In this document: positions 27,548-36,091 of the stretch, one piece after another
Layout of the letters: each line of letters opens with the position of its first letter
Position numbering within the stretch: the first letter of the stretch is position 1
Assembly (NCBI GenBank): GCA_044868005.1
Contig: JBIOVX010000157.1
Coordinates: 1-64,000, forward strand
Origin: DATARR01 sp044868005
GTDB lineage: Bacteria > Acidobacteriota > Thermoanaerobaculia > Multivoradales > UBA5704
Direction of reading: 5' to 3'
DNA: 64,000 nucleotides
The notes under the pieces: generated by a model
Databases searched by the model: none
The model's input: the letters and a program-made list of their open reading frames with translations, nothing else
Told to the model about the DNA's origin: nothing
Program-made: the position numbers and the translations under genes

Positions 27548-28456
27548 ATGCTGGACCGACCGTCCTCGCCGCCTAGCCTCGACCTCCTCCGTTCCGCCCG
27601 CCGGCTCGGGCTCGTCCTCTCCGGCGGTTCGATGCGCTGCGCGTTTCAGGTCGGGGTCATCGAGACGCTCCTGGAGCTGGATTTACGGCCGGCTCTCTGC
27701 GTCGCCGTCTCGGGCGGGGTGTGGAATGGTGCGGCCGTTGCAGCGGGAACGGTCCCTCGCCTGCGGCATTATTGGCGGGCCTTCGCACGCATGCGTCCCT
27801 TGGACGCCCGCAATCTGCTGCGCGAGCATTCCCCCTACCGTTATCCGGAGATCCACCGCCGCACCTTCAGCCGCTACGTCGGCGCCGAGCGGCTACGCAG
27901 CTCCGCGATGCAGCTGCTGATCGGCGTAACCCGTCTCCGCGACCGGCAAGCCGCGTACTTCGACGCGCGGACGGTGGAAGCCCCTCTGACGCTGCTGCTC
28001 GCTTCGAACTACCTGCCGCCCTTCTACACCCATGCGCCGCTGCTCGCCGGCGAGCGCTACGGCGACGGCGGGCTCGCCGACAACCTCCCCTACGAGCGCG
28101 CCTTCGCCGAGGGATGCGACGCCGTCCTCCTGGTGACGATGAAAGGCCAGAGCGAGGGGCATCCGTACCGCGGTCCTCAGGATCCGGAGCACGTCATTCC
28201 CGCCTCGTTCCGCGAGAGGATGGTGGTGATCCGGCCGCGCCACCGGCTTCCCGCTTCCTTCCTGGAGCACCGGTGGCCCATCCTTCTCCAGACCGTGGAG
28301 CTGGGCCGGCTACGCGCCCGCGAGGTGCTGCTCGGCGAGAGCCATCCGGAGACCGAGACGCACGGCGATGCGGGAGTCCTGCTCCCGCTGCTCAGCCGGC
28401 TGCTGCTGACCCGCGTTCTCGCGGCGAGGAGGCGCCCTCCCCACCCTCCCGGGTAG
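27548..28456 (+). CDS. Patatin-like phospholipase with altered nucleophile motif
   Basis: A 302-residue patatin-family lipid hydrolase. The oxyanion motif is LSGGSMRCAFQVG (about 24-36) and the catalytic aspartate is in YGDGGLADNLP. The nucleophile motif, normally GxSxG, reads AVSGG (Ser55): the serine and second glycine remain but the first glycine is Ala. The protein has no signal peptide. The start at 27548 is chosen over an in-frame ATG at 27485 because a -10 box lies between them. Activity is plausible but not certain. Confidence 0.8.
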   Translation: MLDRPSSPPSLDLLRSARRLGLVLSGGSMRCAFQVGVIETLLELDLRPALCVAVSGGVWNGAAVAAGTVPRLRHYWRAFARMRPLDARNLLREHSPYRYPEIHRRTFSRYVGAERLRSSAMQLLIGVTRLRDRQAAYFDARTVEAPLTLLLASNYLPPFYTHAPLLAGERYGDGGLADNLPYERAFAEGCDAVLLVTMKGQSEGHPYRGPQDPEHVIPASFRERMVVIRPRHRLPASFLEHRWPILLQTVELGRLRAREVLLGESHPETETHGDAGVLLPLLSRLLLTRVLAARRRPPHPPG

Positions 28457-28508
28457 ACCTTTCCTGCCGTTCCGGGTGGCGACGCCGGCATCGCACCTCG
28501 GCTAGCGT
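28449..28508 (+). promoter_or_regulatory. Promoter of radical SAM gene with direct repeats
   Basis: CCGGGT occurs at 28449-28454 and 28472-28477, 23 bp apart, and a -10-like TAGCGT lies at 28503-28508. The block TTCCGGGTGGCGAC and the surrounding spacing recur downstream of the gene (29827-29886). No -35 box is evident, so an activator bound to the repeats is likely. Confidence 0.5.
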
Positions 28509-28537
28509 GGGATCGATCGCTACCGAGGAGAATCCCC

Positions 28538-29806
28538 ATGCTCTCGACCCTGCGCGCCAATCCCGCCCTGCTCAAGCTCGATCTCTACTGCCAGGGGCTC
28601 CGGCTGGATGACTCCTGCCTCGTTGAAGAGGACGGCGGCCGCAAGGTGCTGCGCACGCGCGCCGGGCTCGGCAGCGGTCTCGAAGTGATCCTGCCGGGCA
28701 ACCTGTGGACCAACGTGCCGGTGACCGAGAGCTTCACCGCCCGCTCCCCTTACACGCTGCACCGCGAACGCGGCCGGTACCTCCTGCGCTGGAACGGCGG
28801 CGAGGTGACCGCGGTCACGCTCTCCCCGCGGCCCGGCTGGTACGACCGCTCGACCTCCACCGGCAAGCCGATGACCCGCGTCGGCACGCTCCAAGGGACC
28901 TACCTCGGCATCTACCAGGCCAAAGTCTGCGAGTACTGGACGGCCAAGCCGGCGAAGGTGAACTGCAAGTTCTGCTCGGTGGGGCTGAACCTCGGCATCG
29001 ACGACGCCGACGACAAGTCGCTCGACGAGGTGATGGAGGTGGTGCGGGCGGCGCGCGAGGAGTCGGGCATCACCTACGTGGACTTCAATACCGGTCACTA
29101 CGAGGGCGACACCTATCTCGATCTCCTGGAGCCGTTCGTGAGGCCCATCAAGCGCGAGCTCGGCCTCCTCGTGGGCGTGCAGACGCCGCCGCACCGCGAC
29201 CTTCGGCGCTATGACCACCTGCGCGAGATCGGCATCAACCGCGTCTCCTTCTGCTTCGAGATCTTCGACCGCGAGCTGTTCGAGGAGATCTGCCCCGGCA
29301 AGCACGCCGAGTACGGCCTCGATCACTATCTGGAAGCGGTGCGCTACTGCGCGGCTCTGTCGCGGAAAGGCCCGCAGGACGAGCCCTGGGTGACCAACGG
29401 CGAGATCATCGCCGGCCTCGAGCCGCCGGAGTCGTCCATCCGGGCCATCGACTGGATCACCTCCGTCGGCGCCGTGCCCACGGTCTGCGTCTTCCGTCCC
29501 CTGAGCGGCACCGACCTGCAGGCCCTGGAGCCACCGCGCACGGAGGACATGGTACCCATCTTCCGGCGGCTCTACGAAGCCTGCATGGAGCGCGGCCTGC
29601 CGGTCGGCGTCGCGCCCAACATCCACGTCAGCCTGGTGATGCTGCCCGAGGAGTGCCGCTGGCTCAGCCCCAGGCGCTACCCGATGCAGTCGCTCAAGCT
29701 GCGCGCCATGGCCAAGGTCTTCGGCCGCCGGTTCGAGAAGCGGCTGGCGAGCATGCCGGCTTCGCCTCCCGTGCTGGCGGCCGCCGCTGGGACGACGGCG
29801 GGCTGA
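28538..29806 (+). CDS. Radical SAM protein with atypical cluster motif
   Basis: A 422-residue protein. It contains KVCEYWT...VNCKFCSVG, which looks like a radical SAM iron-sulfur motif whose last half (C-x-F-C, Cys143 and Cys146) is standard. The first cysteine (Cys131) lies 11 residues before instead of three. The barrel continues with THR-like blocks VDFNTGHYEGDTYLDLLEPF, GVQTPPHRDL, GINRVSFCFEIFD and NGEIIAGLEPPESSIRAIDWI, typical of radical SAM TIM barrels. An N-terminal beta-rich region (1-115) is extra. GAGGAG precedes the ATG. The reaction is unknown. Confidence 0.72.
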   Translation: MLSTLRANPALLKLDLYCQGLRLDDSCLVEEDGGRKVLRTRAGLGSGLEVILPGNLWTNVPVTESFTARSPYTLHRERGRYLLRWNGGEVTAVTLSPRPGWYDRSTSTGKPMTRVGTLQGTYLGIYQAKVCEYWTAKPAKVNCKFCSVGLNLGIDDADDKSLDEVMEVVRAAREESGITYVDFNTGHYEGDTYLDLLEPFVRPIKRELGLLVGVQTPPHRDLRRYDHLREIGINRVSFCFEIFDRELFEEICPGKHAEYGLDHYLEAVRYCAALSRKGPQDEPWVTNGEIIAGLEPPESSIRAIDWITSVGAVPTVCVFRPLSGTDLQALEPPRTEDMVPIFRRLYEACMERGLPVGVAPNIHVSLVMLPEECRWLSPRRYPMQSLKLRAMAKVFGRRFEKRLASMPASPPVLAAAAGTTAG

Positions 29807-29826
29807 CCCTGTCCTCTCCCGCCCTT

Positions 29827-29886
29827 CCGGATAGACGCTTCCCTACCTTTCCGGGTGGCGACACGCCGATGCGGCTTCGCTATCGT
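29827..29886 (+). promoter_or_regulatory. Second copy of the radical SAM promoter
   Basis: CCGGAT (29827-29832) and CCGGGT (29851-29856) are 24 bp apart, and TATCGT (29881-29886) follows the second by 30 bp. Layout and bases match the promoter at 28449-28508. No gene starts within 150 bp on the plus strand. Confidence 0.5.
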
Positions 29887-29892
29887 GGGGAT

Positions 29893-29996
29893 CTCTTCTA
29901 GGAATCCCCCTCTCCAAGTCCTACATCGAGTTTTTTCCGCGCTACGGCGCGGTTTCCCCCCCGAGCGGTGTCGGTAAGAGCCGCTCACCTTTTTTT
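29893..29996 (+). ncRNA. Candidate small RNA
   Basis: A stretch of about 105 nt bounded by the promoter copy at 29827-29886 and a Rho-independent terminator. It holds a hairpin at 29937-29952 (CCGCGC-TACG-GCGCGG, a stable 4-nt loop) and the terminator stem. No convincing reading frame lies inside. An alternative is that it is only the 3' region of the radical SAM gene. Confidence 0.4.
29963..29996 (+). terminator. Rho-independent terminator
   Basis: GAGCGG (29963-29968) pairs with CCGCTC (29981-29986), followed by ACC and seven T. Confidence 0.7.
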
Positions 29997-30005
29997 GTCC
30001 GGCGA

Positions 30006-30011
30006 TATAGT
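30006..30011 (+). promoter_or_regulatory. -10 box of amidohydrolase at 30045
   Basis: TATAGT just after the terminator. A leader of about 27 nt with AGGAGA follows. Confidence 0.45.
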
Positions 30012-30044
30012 CTCGGCAGCGTTCCTCACAGGAGACCTCTCGGA

Positions 30045-31394
30045 ATGAGAAAGATCCAGCGGTATCTGGTTTTCGTCGTTGCCGTCCTTGCCGTCGTTTA
30101 CGTCCTTGTTCGTCCCGTTCCGGCGACCGCAGCTCCCCTCAAGGCCCTCGTCGGCGGCCGTCTCATCGACGGCTTCGGCGGCGCGCCGCTCGACAACAGC
30201 GTGGTGCTCATCGAGGGCGACCGCATCAAGGCCGTGGGGCGCGTCGGCGAGATCACCGTTCCCGCGGGCGCGGAGGTGATCTCGACGGAGGGGATGAGCG
30301 TGCTGCCGGGGCTGTGGGACATGCACGTCCACCTGATGATCGTGGGGCACGGTGATTACGACCACTGGGACAAGACCTACCCGCCGCTCTTCCGCTCGAC
30401 GATCATGCCGGCGGCGGCGAAGCAGCTCCTCATGGCCGGCGTCACCAGCGCCCGCGACCTCGGCGCGCCGCTGGACGACAGCATCGCCATCCGCGAAGCG
30501 ATCAGGAAAGGCGAGATCCCCGGACCGACGCTCTACGTCTCCGGTCCATTCCTGCAGCACGAGCCCTACCCCGGCACCGAAGCTTTTCGTTGGGGAATCA
30601 AAGGAACGGCCGACGCCCGCGCCAAGGTCAAGCGCCTGGCCGACGCCGGCGTGGACGTCATCAAGCTGATCGACCAGGACCAGATGGAGATGGACGAGGT
30701 GCGCGCCGTGGTGGACGAGGCGCACAAGCGCGGCCTGCCGGTGGTCGCCCACTCGCACCGCGCCGAGGAGATCCGCCGCGGCATCCAGGCCGGCGTGGAC
30801 TGCTTCGAGCACACCGGGCTCGGCACCGCGCCGGAGTATCCGCCGGACGTCTTCGACCTGATGAAGGGACGGGCCAACACCCTGTTCTGGACGCCCACCA
30901 TCGGCCCTCTCCTCCTCTACCAGGAGACCCGCGACGACTTCTCCGAGCGGCTGGACGATCCCCGCTGGCAGGCCGGCCTGCCGCCGGAGGTGGTGAAGGA
31001 CATCCGCGATTCGCTCGCCCGGCCGGACCGCCTCGACTACTTCCGCTTCGTCCCGGGCCGGCGGCCGACGCTCAAGCGCAAGTTCGAGCAGCTCCGCCAG
31101 TCGGGCGCCATCCTGCTCATCGGCACCGACAGCGGCGTGCCGCTCAACTTCCACAGCGACTCGACCTGGCGGGAGATCGATACCTGGGTCAACGTCTTCG
31201 GCGTGCCGGCCATGGACGCCCTGCGCGCCGCCACCTTCTGGCCCGCCGTCGCCATGAAGGTGGAGAAGGAGGTGGGCACCGTCTCTCCGGGCAAGTGGGC
31301 GGACGTCATCGCCGTGCGCGGCGACGTGCTGCGCCACGTCGATCTCCTGCAGGACGTGGACGTGGTGATCAAGGGCGGCGTGCGCTACAAGTAA
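30045..31394 (+). CDS. Secreted amidohydrolase
   Basis: A 449-residue amidohydrolase-superfamily enzyme with an N-terminal signal or anchor helix (about 7-29). Metal-binding motifs are LWDMHVHLM (two His), IKLIDQDQ (bridging Lys), VVAHSHRAEEI, DCFEHTG and GTDSGVP. It is related to the other two amidohydrolases in this window but not close: it has an unusual long insertion (SPTIGPLLLYQETRDDFSERL region) before the last aspartate. The natural substrate could be an N-acylated amino acid or a dipeptide. It has its own promoter and is convergent with the next gene. Confidence 0.83.
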   Translation: MRKIQRYLVFVVAVLAVVYVLVRPVPATAAPLKALVGGRLIDGFGGAPLDNSVVLIEGDRIKAVGRVGEITVPAGAEVISTEGMSVLPGLWDMHVHLMIVGHGDYDHWDKTYPPLFRSTIMPAAAKQLLMAGVTSARDLGAPLDDSIAIREAIRKGEIPGPTLYVSGPFLQHEPYPGTEAFRWGIKGTADARAKVKRLADAGVDVIKLIDQDQMEMDEVRAVVDEAHKRGLPVVAHSHRAEEIRRGIQAGVDCFEHTGLGTAPEYPPDVFDLMKGRANTLFWTPTIGPLLLYQETRDDFSERLDDPRWQAGLPPEVVKDIRDSLARPDRLDYFRFVPGRRPTLKRKFEQLRQSGAILLIGTDSGVPLNFHSDSTWREIDTWVNVFGVPAMDALRAATFWPAVAMKVEKEVGTVSPGKWADVIAVRGDVLRHVDLLQDVDVVIKGGVRYK

Positions 31395-31408
31395 CTCCGG
31401 GAGGTTGC

Positions 31409-32728
31409 CTAACGCCCGGCGTCGTTGCGCACCACCTGACCACCCTTCATCACGAAGCTCACCTTCTCCATCGCCTTGATGTCGGCCAGCGGATCGCCGG
31501 GCACGGCGATGACGTCCGCCGCCTTGCCGGGCGCGAGGGTGCCGATCGTCTTCGCCAGTCCGAGCAGGTCGGCCGCTGAGGCCGTGGCCGCCCGCAGGGC
31601 GTCGGCGGGCTTCATGCCGAGTCCGGTCATGAGCGCGAATTCCTGCGCGTTCATGCCGTGAGGACTGACGGACGAATCCGTGCCGAAGGCGATCTTCACT
31701 CCCAGGCGCAGCGCCTTGCGGAAGGTGTCCGCGCGCACGGCGATGGCCGCCTTGGCCTTGGCTTCGATCTCCGGCGGATAGTGGCGGACGGCGGCCTTGC
31801 CCGCCACGTACTCGCCGGCGAGCAACGTGGGGACGAGATACGTGCCGCGGTCCTTCATCATGCGCAGGGCTTCGTCGTCGAGGAACGAGCCGTGCTCGAT
31901 CGAATCCACGCCGGCGCGGATGGCGAACTTCGCTCCCTCGGCACCGTGAGCGTGCGCGGCCACCTTCTTGCGCAGCCGGTGGGCCTCATCGACGATGGCG
32001 TTCATCTCCTCCTGGGTGAGCTGCGGGGTGTCCACCTCGTCGGCCAGCGACAGCACGCCGCCGGTGGCGCAGATCTTGATCACGTCGGCCCCGTACTTGA
32101 CCTGGAAGCGTACGGAGTCGCGGAACTGGTCGGCACCGCTGGCGATGCCGTCCGCAATGCCTGACTCGGCGCCGAAGCGGCCATAGGGAAAGCCGGTGTC
32201 GTCGCAGTGGCCGCCGCGGGCACCGAGCGCGTGGACGGCCACCAGCATGCGCGGCCCGGGGACTACGCCGTCGTCGATCGAGTTGCGCAAGGCGACGTCG
32301 ACGTATTCGTTGGAGCCTACGTCGCGCACGGTGGTGAAGCCGGCCATCAGCGTCTTTCGCGCGTAGGCCGTGGCGCGGATGGCACCCTCGGGCACCGTCC
32401 GGCGCAGCCCCTCGATCGTGCCCTGCAGCCAGTTGTCGGTCGATTCTCCCGACATGTGCGTGTGGGCGTCAATGAGGCCGGGGAGCAGCGTGGCATCGCC
32501 GAGATCGATCACCCGGGCGCTGGCGGGGACGGCAAGGCCCGAGCCCGCCGCCTTGATCCTGTCGCCTTCGACGATCACCACGCCGTTGGCCACCGTGGTA
32601 TCGCCGCGGCCGTCGAACAGCCGGGCCGCCTTGAGCACGACGACCTCGGGAGCTGTCGCCGGAGCCTCTTGCGCGGGAAGGATCGAGGGGACCAACAGGA
32701 GCGCCAGCGCGAACGTGCGGAATCTCAT
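31409..32728 (-). CDS. Secreted prolidase-like amidohydrolase
   Basis: A 439-residue enzyme with a signal peptide (1-19, ending PAQEAP). Motifs: LIDAHTHM, DVIKICATGGVLS, KKVAAHAHGAEG, DSIEHGSFL and FGTDSSVSPHGMN. This is the Sgx9260-type Xaa-Pro dipeptidase pattern and is closest to the 1228-2607 gene by motif. It would hydrolyse Xaa-Pro dipeptides in the periplasm, completing peptide breakdown begun by the secreted metallopeptidases. It is convergent with the amidohydrolase at 30045, 14 bp away. Confidence 0.85.
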   Translation of the reverse strand: MRFRTFALALLLVPSILPAQEAPATAPEVVVLKAARLFDGRGDTTVANGVVIVEGDRIKAAGSGLAVPASARVIDLGDATLLPGLIDAHTHMSGESTDNWLQGTIEGLRRTVPEGAIRATAYARKTLMAGFTTVRDVGSNEYVDVALRNSIDDGVVPGPRMLVAVHALGARGGHCDDTGFPYGRFGAESGIADGIASGADQFRDSVRFQVKYGADVIKICATGGVLSLADEVDTPQLTQEEMNAIVDEAHRLRKKVAAHAHGAEGAKFAIRAGVDSIEHGSFLDDEALRMMKDRGTYLVPTLLAGEYVAGKAAVRHYPPEIEAKAKAAIAVRADTFRKALRLGVKIAFGTDSSVSPHGMNAQEFALMTGLGMKPADALRAATASAADLLGLAKTIGTLAPGKAADVIAVPGDPLADIKAMEKVSFVMKGGQVVRNDAGR

Positions 32729-32761
32729 CCGGACACCTCCAGGAGATGGACGCGCCGGATG

Positions 32762-35700
32762 CTATCCCAACGGCACCGCCGGCCCAACCAGCAAGGCTGC
32801 CGCGCGCCGCGCCACTCCCTGAAAGCCTCGCGCCTGGGCGTCGCGCCCGACGGCCTCGAGCGTGGCGCGGCCGGCGATGGCGTCGCCCGTCTTCAACTGC
32901 AGCGCGCCCAGCACCAGGCGGGCCTCGAGCCCGGCGGCCACGTCGCCGATGCGAGCCGCTTCCGCGATCGCCCAGCGCAGGTGGCCCAGGGACGCCGCAC
33001 CCTCTCCGGCGGCGGCGCCCGCGGGCGCCATGGCCGTCACCACCGCGATCTGGAGCTCCAGGTCTTCGCTCGGCTCGGAGATCGCGTGGGCCTGGCCGGC
33101 GGTGCGCCAAGCCTCGGTGGTCCGGCCCTCGTCGAGAAGCGCTTGCGAGAGCAGCGCCAGCGCCCGGGCGCGGTAGCCGCTCATGCCTCTCTCGCCGTAC
33201 CACTCCGCCACCTGAGCCGCCAATCGCGAGGCTTCACCGGGCTCGCCCGCCAGCCGGGCGGCCCCGGCCAGCTCCAGGCGTGCCGCCGCCGCGGCCAGGG
33301 CCTCTCCCTGCCCGGCGTGAGAGCTCACGGCTGCCGCGAGCTGGCGCCGCGCGCCGGCGAGGTCGCCGGAGGCGAGGCGCCAACGGCCTTGATCCCGCTG
33401 CGCCGCGGCGGTGAGGCTCGGCGAGCCGATCTCGCGGGCCAACGCCAGCTCTTCGCGGCTGTGCTTCTCTGCCGCGGCCAGATCGCCGAGCCGGTGCTCG
33501 AGGCGCGCCAGCAGGCTCAGAGCCTCGGCCACGCCGATCTTGTCGTGGCCCTGCCGCTTCATCGCCAGGCCCTGCGTCAACCGCCGCCGGGCCTCGCGGA
33601 GATTTCCCAGCCGCATCAGGTCTTCCGCCGCCGCGGCCAGCATCGAGGCGCCGCGGACGGGATCGCCCACCTTCTCGGCGAGGCCGTACGCCTGGTCGTG
33701 CAGCCGCAGGGCCTCCTTCAAGGAATCCTGCAACGCCAGATCCGTTCCCAGCCCGCGGACCGCCCGGGCCTCGTCGATCCGGTTGCCGGTCTGCCGCGCG
33801 ATGGTCAGAGCCTGCTCGTAGCGCTGCCGGGCTCCGGCCAGGTCCCCGCGCGCGGCGAGCACGGTGCCGAGCGCGTTGAGCGTGCGCGCGCCCAGCACGC
33901 GGTCGCCGCTCTCCTGGTACGAGGCCAGCGCCTTCTCCAGCCGCTCCTGGGCTCGCGGCAGGTCTCCACGGTCCTTGTAGAGCGAGCCCAGATTGGCGAG
34001 CAGAAGGGCCACGCCCTGCACGCTGCCGATCCGGCTCAGGGTGGCGAGCGAGGCTTCGTACATCTTCTCCGCCGCCGCCAGATCGCCCTGCTCGTGCAGG
34101 GCGACGCCGAGGTGGGTGAGGAGGACGGCCATGATGGAAGGATCCCCGGACCTGGCGAAGAGGCCGCGGGCCTCCTCATAGACGGGAACGGAGTCCTGGG
34201 GACGGCCGCTGAGGAGCAAGCCGTCGCCGCGCAGCATCAGCGCCTCCGCCAGCACCTGGCTCTCGCCCGAGCGGCGTCCCTTCCTCGCCGCGCTTTCCGC
34301 GGCGCGCAGTTGCAGGGTGAGATTCGCCATGCGCTTGGCCACCTGCGCCTCCGCGAGATCGATGCGCGCATCCTCGCCGCCCGGCGGCGGGAGCCGGCGC
34401 AGCTCGGCCACCGCCGCCAGCGCCTCGGACCCGCGCCCGGCGGCGGACAGCGCGCTCGCCAGCCGCAGGCCGTACTCCAGGTGGTCGGGATAGAAGGTCC
34501 ACAGCGAGCGGTAGATCTCGCTCGCCTTCCGCCAGTCCTTCTTCGCCTCGTGGAACCGCGCCTCGATCGCCAGCCGCTCCTCCTTTGGCAGGGTGGCCGC
34601 GAGCCGGACCGCCTCCTCCGCCGCCGTGCGAGCCTGGGCGTCGTAGCCGAGCCCCATCCAGGCCAGGGAAAGGGCCGAACGGATCTTCGCCGAGCCCGGA
34701 TCGGCCTCGGCGGCCTGTTGCAGGAGATCGCGCGCGCCGCGCGAATCGAAGGCACGCAGACGGGCCAGCCCCTCGGAGTAATGACGGGCCGCCGTAGGGT
34801 TGGCCGGCTGCAGTGCCTGCACGGCCTTGGCCTGCGCGGGTGAAAGATCCTCCCATCCCAGGCTGCGGCGCACGCGCTGGCCGAGGCGCGAGACCACCTC
34901 GAACAGGTCCTCTTCCCTTCCCATTTCCGCCAGGGAAGCCACGGTTTCGCCCTCCGGCACCTTCACCACCCGCAGGTCGATCCGGATCTTGGCGGCCGCA
35001 GCGTCTCCGAGCGCAAGATACGAGCCGGTGACGACCAGATTGGCGCCGAGGCGCTCGTGGAGGCGCCGCAGATTCTCCGCGCCGAGCTCCTCGATGCCGG
35101 GCCGCGACAGGGTGTCCCGCAATCTCGCGATCTCCTCCCCCGAGACCACACGCGTCTTGGAGCCGACGGAGAGCTCGGTGATCAACATCTCGGAGAGCGC
35201 GATCGAGAGCCAGCTCTGCCTGCGGTCCGCGGAGAGATTCCGCAGGCTCAGCACCGCGACCGCCGGCCGCCGGACCGCCGGGCGATCGGTCCCGCTCGCG
35301 CCGCCAGCCTGCGGGGCAGACGGCCGGCGCTGGATCAGGGCGATGAGCCCCAGGCCGCCCACCGCGAGCAGGAAGCCCAGAGCCAGACCAGCGAAAAGCG
35401 GCCAGCGCCGGCCGCTGTGAGGAGGCGAGGGCTGGACGGAGGCCTCCGAATCCGGCCGAACCACCTCGAATCCTTCCGCCGGCGGAGGCTCGGAGGCGGG
35501 CTCGGCCGTCACCACAGCAGGCGGCGCCGTGGCGACCACCGGCATCTCGCCGCTCGACTCCCGGGGGATCTCGACGACTTCGGCCACGAAGCTGTAACCG
35601 AGCCCGGGAACGGTCACCACGTAGCGATGGTCGTTGGCGCGCTCGCCCAGGGCCTTGCGCAGGGCCGAGATGTTCTGCGTCAGGTTGGCTTCGGTGACGT

Positions 35701-35911
35701 AGGCGTCCGGCCAGACCCGGCGGATCAGCGCCTCCTTCTCGACCACCTCGCCCCGGCTCTCGAGCAGGACCATGAGGATCGAGAACGCTTTCGGCGTGAG
35801 AGGCACCTGCTCGCCGGCTCGCAGGAGCCGGCGGCGAACGGGATCGACGCGGAAGGCATCGAACTCGTACAGGACCTTCTCGGTCCACGCCACCAGGGGA
35901 CTCGTCGCCAT
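32762..35911 (-). CDS. Membrane-anchored winged-helix/TPR transcriptional regulator
   Basis: A 1049-residue one-component regulator. Residues about 12-112 are an OmpR/PhoB-type winged helix (LTPKAFSILMVLLESRGEVV, TEANLTQNISALRKALGE, YVVTVPGLGYSF), as in CadC and ToxR. A Pro/Glu linker leads to a membrane helix (about 170-193). Residues 215-340 are a TolB-amino-terminal/FlgO-like domain (VAVLSLRNLSADRRQSWLSIALSEML). The remaining 700 residues are about fifteen TPR repeats, presumably periplasmic and sensing. The layout is typical of Acidobacteriota. Tandem PhoB-box-like repeats lie just upstream (36045-36082) and may be its own binding site. Confidence 0.88.
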   Translation of the reverse strand: MATSPLVAWTEKVLYEFDAFRVDPVRRRLLRAGEQVPLTPKAFSILMVLLESRGEVVEKEALIRRVWPDAYVTEANLTQNISALRKALGERANDHRYVVTVPGLGYSFVAEVVEIPRESSGEMPVVATAPPAVVTAEPASEPPPAEGFEVVRPDSEASVQPSPPHSGRRWPLFAGLALGFLLAVGGLGLIALIQRRPSAPQAGGASGTDRPAVRRPAVAVLSLRNLSADRRQSWLSIALSEMLITELSVGSKTRVVSGEEIARLRDTLSRPGIEELGAENLRRLHERLGANLVVTGSYLALGDAAAAKIRIDLRVVKVPEGETVASLAEMGREEDLFEVVSRLGQRVRRSLGWEDLSPAQAKAVQALQPANPTAARHYSEGLARLRAFDSRGARDLLQQAAEADPGSAKIRSALSLAWMGLGYDAQARTAAEEAVRLAATLPKEERLAIEARFHEAKKDWRKASEIYRSLWTFYPDHLEYGLRLASALSAAGRGSEALAAVAELRRLPPPGGEDARIDLAEAQVAKRMANLTLQLRAAESAARKGRRSGESQVLAEALMLRGDGLLLSGRPQDSVPVYEEARGLFARSGDPSIMAVLLTHLGVALHEQGDLAAAEKMYEASLATLSRIGSVQGVALLLANLGSLYKDRGDLPRAQERLEKALASYQESGDRVLGARTLNALGTVLAARGDLAGARQRYEQALTIARQTGNRIDEARAVRGLGTDLALQDSLKEALRLHDQAYGLAEKVGDPVRGASMLAAAAEDLMRLGNLREARRRLTQGLAMKRQGHDKIGVAEALSLLARLEHRLGDLAAAEKHSREELALAREIGSPSLTAAAQRDQGRWRLASGDLAGARRQLAAAVSSHAGQGEALAAAAARLELAGAARLAGEPGEASRLAAQVAEWYGERGMSGYRARALALLSQALLDEGRTTEAWRTAGQAHAISEPSEDLELQIAVVTAMAPAGAAAGEGAASLGHLRWAIAEAARIGDVAAGLEARLVLGALQLKTGDAIAGRATLEAVGRDAQARGFQGVARRAAALLVGPAVPLG

Positions 35912-36044
35912 AGGATCGGGATCGGGCCTGTCGCCGGGCTCCTCCTACGAGCTGAGGCACCGTCCGCAGGAATGTAGGACTGCCTTGGAGGGGGATTGTA
36001 CCCCAGGCCGCCGTCCGCCGTCTCCCACTCTCTTATGAGCTTTT

Positions 36045-36082
36045 TTGAGGAAGCTTGAGCGGAACTCTGAGGACTCTTGAGC
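36045..36082 (+). promoter_or_regulatory. PhoB-box-like tandem direct repeats
   Basis: Four near-identical hexamers: TTGAGG 36045, TTGAGC 36055, CTGAGG 36067, TTGAGC 36077. They form two pairs, each TTGAGN-N4-TTGAGC, 22 bp apart. Direct repeats with a 4-bp gap are the usual DNA target of OmpR/PhoB winged helices, and such a regulator is encoded next door. The last repeat ends 10 bp before a -10-like TACACT on the plus strand. Confidence 0.55.
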
Positions 36083-36091
36083 AGCCCTACC

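Noticed and set aside
32207..34843. Long plus-strand frame opposite the wHTH-TPR gene
   Set aside because: No motif, no Shine-Dalgarno, and typical shadow composition. The minus frame shows an unbroken wHTH, membrane helix and TPRs.
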